DNA from: Prochloron sp965198675
GTDB lineage: Bacteria > Cyanobacteriota > Cyanobacteriia > Cyanobacteriales > Prochloraceae
NCBI GenBank assembly: GCA_965198675.1
Contig: OZ240666.1
Coordinates: 1,426,001 to 1,490,000, forward strand
Length of the DNA stretch: 64,000 nt
Direction: 5' to 3'
The notes under the pieces were generated by a model. That model saw only the letters and a program-made list of their open reading frames with translations. It was not told where the DNA came from and did no database searches. A program made the translations under genes and the position numbers. Of the stretch, positions 9,732 to 18,101 are shown in pieces (the stretch's first letter is position 1; each line of letters begins with the position of its first letter).

Positions 9732-9989
9732 AAATAACTTTTCTTTCACCCGCAGAACGGGAACTTGATGAAGCTGTTGATTACTATGAAGCCCAAAAGC
9801 CAGGTTTGGGGAACGAGTTTCTTGAAAAAGTCCGAGCAGCAGTAGAACTGATAGAGTGTTATCCTGGAGCATGGCAGTTGATTAATCGAAACGCCAGACA
9901 GTGCCGAATATCTCGCTTCCCTTATAACGTAATCTACCAGATTCGAGATGGTGGCTGTATCTCATTTGCATAGAAAGCCAGATTATTAA
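9728..9989 (+). pseudogene. ParE/RelE-family toxin, frameshifted near its C-terminus
   Basis: The start is TTG 9728, overlapping the upstream stop. The first 70 residues (ITFLSPAERELDEAVDYYE, LINRNARQCRISRFPY) are typical of the ParE toxin family, whose members poison gyrase or cut mRNA. The frame then runs into GGCISFA and stops at 9973. In the neighbouring frame from GTG 9951, the expected ending VAVSHLHRKPDY is present up to TAA 9989. A one-base indel near 9948-9951 therefore replaced the last conserved strand. Probably inactive, unless the base is a sequencing error. Confidence 0.75.
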
Positions 9990-10102
9990 TGCTGCGATCC
10001 CGCAGCGCCACTCTTAGCGATCGCCGTCATCGACTGTACATATGGTAAATCTTTTCCTCCTGAGGACTGCTTTGTGCTATAATTCGGCTACTATAATAAA
10101 AA

Positions 10103-10134
10103 AAATGGATCATCATTAATGATCCATTTAGGTT
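10103..10134 (-). terminator. Strong intrinsic terminator-like hairpin, minus strand
   Basis: An 11-bp perfect inverted repeat (AAATGGATCAT / ATGATCCATTT, 5-base loop). Read on the minus strand, it is followed by eight U residues. No minus-strand gene ends here, so it either terminates an unseen minus-strand transcript or belongs to a mobile repeat. Confidence 0.55.
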
Positions 10135-10164
10135 CCGATACCTATATATTCTAATATAATAGAT

Positions 10165-10443
10165 AATGCCGATAGATTTTAGCTAACAAATCTTAACACT
10201 TGCTAACCAATGCACTACTGAAACAAGCCAGTAGAGGGGCTATCTCCCAATGCAGTCACTTAGAAAGTAACTGCTCTTTGTTCTATTTTGTCAGCTTGGT
10301 TATCGCTGTGTTTCCAATATACCTAATTAAAAACCTTTTGGCAATAGGTATTTACTACTAATTTCCAAGGCAGTTTTTAGATTATCTGCGAGCGAATGTA
10401 GCTTTTTGTTAGCAAATCAACCACTGTGTATCAACCCTTTGAT
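10165..10443 (+). repeat. Mobile structured-RNA-like repeat, copy A
   Basis: Matches 23905-24150 along its length, with the best identity over 10204-10272. Two hairpins are conserved: CTACTG/CAGTAG (10215-10234), and GCAGT/ACTGC around CTTAGAAAG (10252-10274), which is GCGG/CCGC in copy B. That is a compensatory A-U to G-C exchange. A GGGG..CCC stem lies between them. The 3' end (CACTGTGTATCAACCC) abuts the broken 5' end of the Rpn-like gene. Confidence 0.65.
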
Positions 10444-10482
10444 AGCACTTGCAAATTCATTGCGGAAAATTTTCCCTAAGAT

Positions 10483-11346
10483 ATGGCCACCTGGTTGTTG
10501 GGAAAACCCGTTACCTTAACCAAGATAGAACCCTCAGAACTATCCGTAGAACCGATTCGAGCCGATTCCTTAATCCTCCTACAGTCCAAAAAAGAAATAT
10601 TACACATAGAATTCCAGGTAGATCCTAAACCAGATGTTCCTTTTAGGGAAGCAGATTATTTTCTGCGACTCCATCGAATTTTCCCAGAAAAGTCAGTACA
10701 ACAGGTGGTGGTGTACCTCAGAAAAACTAATTCATCTCTAGTATACCAGGATAGCTTCCAAATGGGGAGAATGCACCATCGCTATGAAGTGATAAGATTG
10801 TGGGAGTGTGACGTAGAACAATTTCTGCTCTTACCAGGATTATTACCTTTTGCAGCACTGAGTTCCACAGAAAATCCCAAAGAAACTCTTGCTAAGGTGG
10901 CGAGCAAAATCGAGACTATATCTGAAGAGAGAGAAAGAAGCAATATAGCAGCGTCTACAGCTCTTCTAGCTGGTTTATTATACTCTAGAGACGTCATTAC
11001 CCAAATATTGAGACAAGATATTATGAAAGAATCCATGATGTATCAAGCAATAAAGGCAGAAGGTTTTCAACAAAGAATCCAACAGGGAATGGAGCGGGGA
11101 ATTCAGCGGGGAATTCAGCAGGGAGAGCGATCGCTCCTGCTCCGGCTGCTCAATCGTCGTCTTGGGATGGTATCACCAGAATTAATCTCCCAAATCGACG
11201 CCCTACCTTTGTCAAAACTGGAAGACTTGGGGGAAGCTTTGTTAGATTTTAGGGAGGAAGCTGATTTACACTCCTGGTTCCAGTCTCACCTTTGCGAAGC
11301 TTTGCGAAGCAACCGCCAAAGGCGTCCCGCCGAAGGCGTCCAGTGA
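10483..11346 (+). CDS. Rpn-family nuclease-like protein with DUF4351-type C-terminus, 5' end interrupted
   Basis: 287 aa resembling the large cyanobacterial family of PD-(D/E)XK nuclease-related Rpn proteins (recombination-promoting nuclease). Core: ADSLILLQSKKEILHIEFQ, with D, E and Q in catalytic-type positions; then an EGxxxG-type Gln/Arg linker (QQGMERGIQRGIQQGE) and a C-terminal LEDLGEALLDF motif. The usual N-terminus is present upstream in frame (FDSTCKFIAENFP from GTG 10426) but is cut by TAA 10477. The ATG used is thus a downstream restart lacking about 20 residues. The extreme C-terminus (LRSNRQRRPAEGVQ) is encoded by the GCGAAGCAACCGCC repeat rather than family sequence. Confidence 0.7.
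   Translation: MATWLLGKPVTLTKIEPSELSVEPIRADSLILLQSKKEILHIEFQVDPKPDVPFREADYFLRLHRIFPEKSVQQVVVYLRKTNSSLVYQDSFQMGRMHHRYEVIRLWECDVEQFLLLPGLLPFAALSSTENPKETLAKVASKIETISEERERSNIAASTALLAGLLYSRDVITQILRQDIMKESMMYQAIKAEGFQQRIQQGMERGIQRGIQQGERSLLLRLLNRRLGMVSPELISQIDALPLSKLEDLGEALLDFREEADLHSWFQSHLCEALRSNRQRRPAEGVQ
11284..11340. repeat. GCGAAGCAACCGCC / GGCGTCC repeat at gene end
   Basis: Contains GCGAAGC twice, then CAACCGCCAAAGGCGTCCCG and a second GGCGTCC. It supplies the last codons of the Rpn-like gene, so the original C-terminus has been replaced. Confidence 0.65.
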
Positions 11347-11426
11347 TTATGTACTAATGCACCGCCTTTTGAAAATTCTTTGGTGGTGCTACAATATTAT
11401 AGAGTTGTAAAATAAACGAATTAATT

Positions 11427-12335
11427 GTGGAAATTCCCCTCGCTTGTTTATCTTTCCTCTTCTACAAAGTCAGCAAATTTATTATTGGCAATCTCTTCAC
11501 TATTTACTTAGCCCTTAATAAAGAAAAAGCTTCCCAGTGGCGCGTCTTATCAGAGGAAACCTTAAACACTCCTCTCAGTCTACCAGTTTTGATGACTAAA
11601 GGGCCAAGATGGAATACCCATGCTATTATATCCACTCTCGGACCATTTTTGGTTAAATCTCAACTGTCTATCAATACAGAAATTGCCAATAATTCTGCTC
11701 AATCTTGGATAGCTGTAGTTTATAGTTTTCCCAGCTACAAAACTATCGCTACTCTAGAGTCTGCTAATGAAAAACAATCTTTAGAGCTACCTTCTGGAAA
11801 GTATACCCTGGGATTAAGATACTATCATTGGTATGAAAAAGTAATATTACCCAATGTTAAAGTAGACGGGGTAGAAATAGTTGAGTCAAAAACAGTTCCT
11901 AGGGATATAAATAAATTCTATCAAAATTTGAGTGAAAAGAATAATTGGTTTTATACAGCACTCCATTACTATATATTTACTCTCTTACGCTACCGGAAAT
12001 GGTTTCCCGAGTCATTTGTACAAAGAGAATATCTACCCGTAGGCGCACCAGATACTCAGTTCTTCTATGGTTATTTACAACCAGGTCAATCTTTGCAACT
12101 GGAAGTAGATTTCTTAATTAGTAAGAGCTATAATATATATTTAACTCTCTATAACCGAGCCAGTTTACCCGTCAGTTGGTGTCAGATAACAGAAGAAAAA
12201 CAGCCAATACAAGCAATTGATACTAAAGGCTTTTATTTAATTCGCATCCGCCCCCATGGAACGGTTAAAGAACCAGGATTGGGAGAACTGAATCTGGAAA
12301 CAAAATTAAATACTGTGGTGATTAAAACCCGGTAG
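11427..12335 (+). CDS. Conserved cyanobacterial hypothetical protein (DUF6208-like)
   Basis: 302 aa with a GTG start. An N-terminal hydrophobic helix (CLSFLFYKVSKFIIGNLF) is followed by a soluble part with conserved-looking blocks: TPLSLPVLMTKGPRWNTHAI, AQSWIAVVYSFP, YTLGLRYY, FPESFVQREYLPVGAPDTQF. I recognise this as a cyanobacteria-specific family, probably DUF6208, with no assigned reaction. A second hydrophobic segment (TALHYYIFTLLRYRKWFPE) may associate with membrane. A short palindrome (GGTGGGCATTGCCCACC, 12336-12352) follows the stop and may act in termination. Confidence 0.6.
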   Translation: MEIPLACLSFLFYKVSKFIIGNLFTIYLALNKEKASQWRVLSEETLNTPLSLPVLMTKGPRWNTHAIISTLGPFLVKSQLSINTEIANNSAQSWIAVVYSFPSYKTIATLESANEKQSLELPSGKYTLGLRYYHWYEKVILPNVKVDGVEIVESKTVPRDINKFYQNLSEKNNWFYTALHYYIFTLLRYRKWFPESFVQREYLPVGAPDTQFFYGYLQPGQSLQLEVDFLISKSYNIYLTLYNRASLPVSWCQITEEKQPIQAIDTKGFYLIRIRPHGTVKEPGLGELNLETKLNTVVIKTR

Positions 12336-12445
12336 GGTGGGCATTGCCCACCTCTATATTGTGATAGATTAGACAAGTAGAAGGTCGCCAAAATCCGCCA
12401 ATGTTGGGTTTCGTTCCCTCAACCCAACCTACGCCGTGAAATCCT

Positions 12446-13201
12446 ATGAACTCAGAAAAGTCAGAATCTCAAGAAATGGCAATCGTTCCAGCTTCTCTTC
12501 CTACGGCAAGACCGGAAGATTTTCTGCCTCTTATTAGTCCTTGGACAACATTAGTTCCAAAATCCAAAGGTGGAACCAATAGAGTCTCTAACCTCACCTT
12601 GGCTTGTAACCCTTGTAACCAGGCCAAGGGAAATCAAAATGTTCGAGATTTCCTATCAGGAAAATCCGATTTGTGTAAGAGGATTTTAGGTAAAGCGAAG
12701 CAACCATTAAAGGATGCTGCTGCTGTCAACGCTACCCGTTGGAAACTTTATCAAAGTTTGAAGGAAACCAAATTGCCTGTAGCGGTAGAAACTGGCGGAA
12801 GAACTAAGTACAACCGGATTCGGCTCGGATTACCCAAGTCTCACTGGCTTGATGCCGCTTGTATAGGGGAAATAACGGGATTAAAGGTTATAACGAGACA
12901 ACCTCTTCAAATTCGCGCTCGGGGTCACGGTTGCCGTCAGGTCATTCCGATGGATAAAAACGGCTTTCCTCGTAAAGGGTACAAGCCTAAGCAACCTGTC
13001 AAGGGTTGGAAAACTGGGGATATTGTTAATGTAATGGCTGGCAAGAATGCTGGATTACGAGGAGTGAGAATTAAGACCGTAAGAACGAAAGGAAATTTTG
13101 AGATCTGCGTAAACGCTTCACCCGGAAAAGTTTTGAGTGCATCTCGCAACCACATTCAACTCGTTCATCGCGAAGAAGGGTATTCCTATAGCTTTGCTTA
13201 A
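12446..13201 (+). pseudogene. IscB-type RNA-guided nuclease, 3' remnant
   Basis: 251 aa retaining only the last half of the HNH domain (VPKSKGGTNRVSNLTLACNP, NQAKGN), RuvC-III (LPKSHWLDAACIG, with the His and Asp) and the C-terminal target-interaction region (KTGDIVNVMAGKNAGLRGVR). The PLMP domain, RuvC-I, bridge helix, RuvC-II and the first HNH half, with its catalytic His, are missing; the first 30 residues do not belong to the family. Intact IscB proteins are about 400-500 aa and use a HEARO/omega RNA encoded just upstream; none is seen directly upstream. The remnant should not cleave DNA. Confidence 0.8.
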
Positions 13202-13340
13202 TGATGAAGAGCTTTGATGAGCTTTTTTGTTGGAGATTTCTGATGACCTGGCTGAAGTTATCCAAGGGGGTCACAGCGGTGCCTGTCACGCTCAATTAGC
13301 AGCAGCATTCTAGACTCTTGTCAAACAGTTCTCCTATACT

Positions 13341-13360
13341 GAGCGCCCCAATGGGTGCTC
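13341..13360 (+). terminator. GC-rich hairpin
   Basis: GAGCGCCC and GGGTGCTC pair over 8 bp (one G-U) with a CAAT loop, followed by GGTATTTTGC. A possible weak intrinsic terminator downstream of the IscB remnant. Confidence 0.45.
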
Positions 13361-13415
13361 GGTATTTTGCTAGTTTTATGTCCCACTCTTGCAAAAAGGA
13401 ACAAAAAGGTGAATC

Positions 13416-13999
13416 ATGGCCAGGTTTTCCCATCCCTCTATATTTAAGGCTAATAATGCTCTGCGGGATTTTGAAGTGATGGGAGATGGTATCTGTCGCC
13501 CCATGGCTTCTCCCCCCAAGGCGCTCTTAGACCGCTTTCCTTACCGGGAACCCTATCGCCTCTATCGTTTCCTCAGCGACTTAGACGATCTGGTAGATAT
13601 GGTTCCCCATGACTTACAAGACTACTTGCTGTGGAAGGTGTCACCCTATTCAGTTTACAAGTGGGAGAGCATTCATCCGAACTGGACAGTTTTCCCAAGG
13701 AGGAGCGAATACAAGACCTGAGTCCCCTAATACAGAATTTTGCTGATACTGCGGCTTTAATTAATCAGTTAGATTTAGTTATTTCTGTGGACACCGCTGT
13801 AGCTCATTTAGCAGGAGTCATGGGAAAGTTAGTTTGGACTCTATTGCCTTCTTTTCCTGACTGGCGCTGGTTACAAAACCGTTCAGACACCCTATGGTAC
13901 CCTACCATGAGACTATTTCGTCAAAGTAGTCGAGGAGACTGGGATGGGGTTTTTGCACAAGTGCTCCCAGCGTTAAGGCTCATAGGGGATAAAAATTAA
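13416..13999 (+). pseudogene. Deletion chimera: cupin-like N-terminus joined to C-terminus of a TPR/GT9-like protein
   Basis: The frame from ATG 13416 encodes about 70 residues resembling the N-terminus of cyanobacterial cysteine dioxygenase-like cupins (PYREPYRLYRFLSDLDDLVD). Identity then changes at about 13628, and the homologous frame shifts: codons from 13631 encode the C-terminal end of a TPR protein with a glycosyltransferase-9-like domain (LFSLQVGEHS, DLVISVDTAVAHLAGVMGK, WYPTMRLFRQ). Neither half has its catalytic core. I infer that one deletion removed the cupin barrel and most of the TPR gene. The cupin assignment is the weaker of the two. Confidence 0.6.
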
Positions 14000-14270
14000 C
14001 CGCAGAGACGCAGAGGGCGCAGAGAAAAAAATATGAGAGAGATTGAGGGAAGATTTTTAATTGATATGACCTATGAGCAATCAATTTATTAGCGGGCTAC
14101 TCAGCAGCGTCCTGTCCTAACCTGCAATAATAGTGCTCTCAAGAAATTTATTAACTATTATTTATAATAAGTATATTATGCTATGTAATATGACTTTTAA
14201 GATTCTCTTTGCAAACAAAGAGGCGATGGAAGATAATCGTGAGGTAGAGAGTTGGTGGTAAAAGCAAACT
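14000..14270. repeat. ACCGCAGAGACGCAGAG repeat and accA leader
   Basis: ACCGCAGAGACGCAGAGGGC starts at 14000, directly after the chimera's stop. The same motif is at 22576-22601, with a diverged copy at 20672-20700. The rest is AT-rich leader of accA without an obvious promoter. Confidence 0.6.
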
Positions 14271-15251
14271 ATGGCCAAAACTGAGCGCAGAATCTTTATG
14301 CTGGATTTTGAGAAGCCCCTTTACGAGTTAGAATCCAAGATAGAGCAGATTAGAGAACTAGCACAAGAAAATAATGTGGATGTCTCCGAGCAGATCGGGC
14401 AGTTAGAAGCTAGAGCAGTAGAACTGCGCAAGGAGATTTTCAGTACTTTAACCCCAGCTCAACGGTTGCAACTGGCTCGTTACCCTCGTCGTCCTTCTAC
14501 TCTAGATTATATCCAGGCCATTACCGATGAATGGTTCGAGATCCATGGCGATCGCGGTGGCAATGACGACAAGGCCATGGTTGGGGGCGTAGCCCGTTTA
14601 GGTGGCCGTCCAGTGGTGATGCTGGGACACCAAAAAGGCCGAGATACCAAGGATAACGTGGTGCGGAACTTCGGTATGCCAGCTCCTAGTGGCTATCGCA
14701 AAGCCATGCGTTTAATGGAACATGCCCACAAGTTTTCCATGCCAATTTTAACATTTATCGATACCCCAGGGGCTTGGGCAGGGGTAGAAGCAGAGAAACT
14801 GGGACAAGGAGAAGCGATCGCTTACAATCTGCGGGAAATGTTCCGCCTTGAAGTTCCCATTATCTGCACTGTTATTGGGGAAGGAGGTTCTGGAGGCGCT
14901 CTAGGCATTGGTGTCGGCGATAAATTGCTCATGTTTGAACACTCCGTTTACACCGTCGCCAGTCCGGAAGCTTGTGCTGCCATTCTCTGGAAGGATGCCA
15001 AAAAAGCAGAACAAGCATCTATGGCTTTGAAAATCACCGCCAGAGATTTGCAAGAATTGGGTATTATCGACCAAATCCTCCCGGAACCCCCCAACAGCGC
15101 CCACGCCGATCCTCTCGCTGCCGCAGCAATTCTGAAAAAAGCCCTTTTGTCCAATCTGGAGCAACTGGAGCAGATGACGTCAGAGCAGCGTCGGGATTTG
15201 CGCTACCAAAAGTTTCGCTCTATTGGGGTTTTTCATTCCGTCGGGGAATAG
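14271..15251 (+). CDS. accA: Acetyl-CoA carboxylase carboxyltransferase subunit alpha
   Basis: 326 aa, the normal length. With AccD it transfers the carboxyl group from biotin on AccB to acetyl-CoA, giving malonyl-CoA for fatty acid synthesis (and for Ols extension). The family signature is intact: LDFEKPLYELESKIEQIREL near the start, HGDRGGNDDKAMVGG, GHQKGRDTKDN, FGMPAPSGYRKAMRLM, DTPGAWAGVEAE, GEGGSGGALGIGVGD and AAAILWKDA. The start at MAKTERR agrees with cyanobacterial homologues. It stands alone, as is usual in cyanobacteria where acc genes are scattered. Confidence 0.97.
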   Translation: MAKTERRIFMLDFEKPLYELESKIEQIRELAQENNVDVSEQIGQLEARAVELRKEIFSTLTPAQRLQLARYPRRPSTLDYIQAITDEWFEIHGDRGGNDDKAMVGGVARLGGRPVVMLGHQKGRDTKDNVVRNFGMPAPSGYRKAMRLMEHAHKFSMPILTFIDTPGAWAGVEAEKLGQGEAIAYNLREMFRLEVPIICTVIGEGGSGGALGIGVGDKLLMFEHSVYTVASPEACAAILWKDAKKAEQASMALKITARDLQELGIIDQILPEPPNSAHADPLAAAAILKKALLSNLEQLEQMTSEQRRDLRYQKFRSIGVFHSVGE

Positions 15252-15608
15252 GGAGGAATTGGAGAATCTTTTGACCTCTCCCCGCTCTCAAGAGACGGGG
15301 ATTCGTAGGCAGCTAGATGCCCCTACAGGCGTAGTCAAAGCGCCCCTACCCGGTTAGCTAGTAAACCTAGCCTTCCTGCTACTTATAGACAACTCTACCA
15401 TTATTAGGTGAGATAGTCAAGTCCTTTCTCATTGCGGCTAAAGCCTCCCCGCGCGCGCCCGAGATTTCATCGTGTACAGACTTACGGTTTGGATGCTATG
15501 ATGAACAAAGTAACATTTTTTAACACTTACCAGTCAGCACCCCGCTCTCAATAGCGATTAGCAGCAATAGTCACCTCTTTGTAAAAATTTCCCTTTTGAT
15601 TATAAATT
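15252..15608. other. Intergenic accA-folE with hairpins
   Basis: Contains a hairpin, CCCCG-TCTC-AA-GAGA-CGGGG (15288-15308), a plausible accA terminator although no U-run follows. A related CCCGCTCTCAA segment recurs at 15541. The remainder has repeat-like text (GCCCCTACAGGCG) and the folE leader. No gene seen. Confidence 0.5.
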
Positions 15609-16346
15609 ATGACAACAACTGACTCCAAGGATTCCAACAGCTCTAATGGTTCTAAACTTTCCCCAACTCTTGAGTCTAGTGATGTTCTTAGCAGAATAGT
15701 CAATCCCATTTTGCCACGACCAGATCGGAATACTCATAAAGGCAAAGAACCCCAAATCGAGCGACCTTCAGAAGCAGTCAAAGGGGAAATGATGGAAGCT
15801 GTCAAGGTTATGTTAGAGGCCGTGGGGGAAGATCCAGAGCGGGAAGGACTGCTGAAAACGCCGAAGAGGGTGGCTGAGGCCATGCAATTCCTCACCCAAG
15901 GCTACAATCAATCCCTGGAAGAAATCGTTAATAGTGCCATCTTCGACGAAGGCTATAATGAGATGGTCTTAGTGCGGGACATTAATTTCTTTAGCCTTTG
16001 CGAACATCACATGCTCCCCTTTATGGGTAAAGCTCACGTGGCTTATATCCCCAATCAAAAAGTAGTTGGTCTGAGCAAACTGGCTCGCATCGTGGAAATG
16101 TATTCCCGGCGGTTGCAGGTACAAGAGCGTCTCACTCGTCAGATTGCCAAAGCGATTCAGACTGTTTTGGAACCCCAGGGAGTCGCTATAGTCATGGAAG
16201 CAACTCATATGTGTATGGTGATGCGAGGAGTGCAAAAACCCGGTTCTTGGACTGTTACCAGTGCTATGGTTGGGATTTTTCAAGAAGAGCAAAAAACTCG
16301 CGAGGAATTTTTGAACTTGATTCGCCATCAACCAAGTTTCTTTTAG
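15609..16346 (+). CDS. folE: GTP cyclohydrolase I
   Basis: 245 aa. Opens GTP to dihydroneopterin triphosphate, the first step to tetrahydrofolate and, in cyanobacteria, other pterins. Zinc ligands are visible: Cys-His in SLCEHHMLPFMG and the second Cys in EATHMCMVMRGVQKPG. Other conserved blocks: EDPEREGLLKTPKRVAEAM, VGLSKLARIVEMYSRRLQVQERLT, VTSAMVGIF. The first 50 residues are a Ser/Pro-rich extension typical of cyanobacterial FolE. It converges on trpF; the two stop regions overlap by 4 bp. Confidence 0.97.
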   Translation: MTTTDSKDSNSSNGSKLSPTLESSDVLSRIVNPILPRPDRNTHKGKEPQIERPSEAVKGEMMEAVKVMLEAVGEDPEREGLLKTPKRVAEAMQFLTQGYNQSLEEIVNSAIFDEGYNEMVLVRDINFFSLCEHHMLPFMGKAHVAYIPNQKVVGLSKLARIVEMYSRRLQVQERLTRQIAKAIQTVLEPQGVAIVMEATHMCMVMRGVQKPGSWTVTSAMVGIFQEEQKTREEFLNLIRHQPSFF

Positions 16347-16972
16347 GCTTGATTTATTACCTGGAACAATCGGGCAACTTTGCTTAAGTCCTTATCTCCA
16401 GGGGCTATTTCCACACCACTGGATAAGTCTATGCCCCTGGGGTCAACTATCCTCAAAGCGTCCAAGACATTTTCAGGTGTAAGTCCTCCAGCAAGGAACC
16501 AGGGTAGAGGAGGTCGAAATGCTGCTAAAATTTCCCAGTTTAGGGTTTTACCCGAACCTCCCTGTAACTGGGGATGGTAAGCATCCAACAACAAGGTATC
16601 AGCACAATTACTATAAGCATGAGCCACTGATAAGGAATCGGGAGTTTTAACTCTCAAAGCTTTGATAATTTCCACATTTGGTAGCAAATGTCGCAAGTGC
16701 TGACAAAATTGGGGAGATTCATCCCTGTGAAGCTGAACTCCAGTTAAACCAGCTTCTCGCACTGCTCGACTTATTTCCTCTAGGTCAGAATTGACAAAAA
16801 CCCCAATTCTATCAACTTCTGGTGGTAGCATCTTTACAATCCTTTGAATTTGTGCTACCGTAACAAAGCGTGGTGAGGAGGGGACGCAGATGAATCCTAA
16901 GGCAGTTGCTCCTAAATGAGCGATCGCTTGCCCCTGTTCCGGTTTCGTAATACCGCATATTTTAACACGCAT
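16343..16972 (-). CDS. trpF: Phosphoribosylanthranilate isomerase
   Basis: 209 aa from the start chosen here, MRVKICGITK (ATG at 16972); an upstream in-frame ATG (16990) would add MVHTET, which is not family-like. Catalyses the Amadori rearrangement of PRA to CdRP in tryptophan synthesis. Catalytic Cys is in KICGIT and Asp in LLLDAYHPQLQGGSGKT. The TIM-barrel phosphate site is present (FLAGGLTPENV, GIDLSSGVE). It is tail to tail with folE and is not in a trp operon. Confidence 0.95.
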   Translation of the reverse strand: MRVKICGITKPEQGQAIAHLGATALGFICVPSSPRFVTVAQIQRIVKMLPPEVDRIGVFVNSDLEEISRAVREAGLTGVQLHRDESPQFCQHLRHLLPNVEIIKALRVKTPDSLSVAHAYSNCADTLLLDAYHPQLQGGSGKTLNWEILAAFRPPLPWFLAGGLTPENVLDALRIVDPRGIDLSSGVEIAPGDKDLSKVARLFQVINQA

Positions 16973-17109
16973 AGTCTCAGTATGAACCAATAAGCCTGTT
17001 TTAGCAGCTCGTACCTTGAAGAAATGTTAATTTTTCCCAAAAAACCCTTGCATTGATTTATATAATTCCTTGATTACATTGAAATTTAGCATACCCAGGA
17101 GACAACACC

Positions 17110-17388
17110 TTGATTCGTACCAGTTTATTTATCGCCGTGCAATCTGCTGTACCCGTAACCGTAGAGTGGAATTTATCCGTGGCCGTGGTAATGATTACCT
17201 GCAACCTTTTTGCTATTGTGGTGGGTCGCTTTGCCATTAAAAATGCGGGTAATGGTCCTGATTTACCCTTGCCCAAGCCTGCCCTGTGGAAAAACTTTGG
17301 CGTTCCCGAATTACTAGCCACCACTAGCTTAGGTCATATTCTCGGCGCTGCTGTTATTTTGGGTTTAGCGAACGCAGGGGGTCTCTAA
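17110..17388 (+). CDS. psaK: Photosystem I reaction centre subunit PsaK
   Basis: 92 aa with two transmembrane helices (WNLSVAVVMITCNLFAIVVG and ELLATTSLGHILGAAVILGL). The second helix carries the GHILG block typical of PsaK. The start is TTG 17110, supported by an AGGAG at 17098-17102 seven bases upstream and by the MIRTSLFIAVQSAVPVT N-terminus. PsaK sits at the periphery of PSI in the thylakoid membrane, binds chlorophyll and helps couple antenna complexes. A TATAAT box is at 17061-17066, with no clear -35. Confidence 0.93.
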   Translation: MIRTSLFIAVQSAVPVTVEWNLSVAVVMITCNLFAIVVGRFAIKNAGNGPDLPLPKPALWKNFGVPELLATTSLGHILGAAVILGLANAGGL

Positions 17389-17711
17389 ACTAGCCAATAA
17401 AGTTTAGTTCTTGGTTGGGATTCCTGCTTAAATTCTAGAATATGTTATTGACTTGTGCTTTTGGATTGGCAATTCATAACCTAGGTGTGCTTCCCCTAGG
17501 TTATATCCTATTAATTGTTCACTAAATTATTTATGTCTAAACTTAATCCTGCATCCAAGATGGGGAAATAATCTCTCAAAGGTATTACCCTAAACCCAGG
17601 CTTAGTAAACTTGGACAAGTAAAGACTAGGGCCAAACAATCTCCCAAATATTAGGTCGATTATCATTAGTTCCAGGTCAAAAGGCAAAAATCTTTTTAAG
17701 ATCGAACCTCG
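17389..17711. other. Intergenic psaK-FHA
   Basis: About 320 bases. An inverted repeat, AACCTAGG / CCTAGGTT (17478-17505), lies after psaK and may terminate it. The rest is low-complexity AT-rich text with no gene. Confidence 0.5.
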
Positions 17712-18101
17712 GTGATTACTTTAATCCTACTACATCCCCTCCAATCAGTTCCAGTTCAAAGCTGGACTTTTAAGACCGAATCTTCAATTCGGATTGGACG
17801 CTCGACTGATAACGAAATAGTTCTCTATAGTGCCGTGGTATCTCGCCGTCACGTCGAGATCAAGCAGAGTGATGATAATTGGGAAGTTATCAATTTAGGT
17901 GCTAACGGAACCTATATTGATGGCAAACGGATTAGCAAAACCCTGGTGGAGGATACTATGATTATCCGTCTGGCTGCTTCTGGTCCTAAAATCCAAATTA
18001 GACTAGGCGAGGTTGAAGCAGATCTGGAGCTTCCAGTCGGTACTGACAAGGAACCTGACGGAGGAGTTCGAGATAGCGTAAGAGATACACTCATTAATTA
18101 A
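17712..18101 (+). CDS. FHA-domain protein
   Basis: 129 aa, GTG start, one forkhead-associated domain spanning most of the protein: IRIGRSTDNEIVL (Gly-Arg), VVSRRHVEI (Ser, His) and NLGANGTYIDG (Asn-Gly), the residues that bind phosphothreonine peptides. The C-terminal tail (TDKEPDGGVRDSVRDTLIN) is charged and probably disordered. Likely a phospho-dependent adaptor acting with Ser/Thr kinases; no kinase is adjacent, the nearest being at 37.9 kb. Confidence 0.88.
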   Translation: MITLILLHPLQSVPVQSWTFKTESSIRIGRSTDNEIVLYSAVVSRRHVEIKQSDDNWEVINLGANGTYIDGKRISKTLVEDTMIIRLAASGPKIQIRLGEVEADLELPVGTDKEPDGGVRDSVRDTLIN

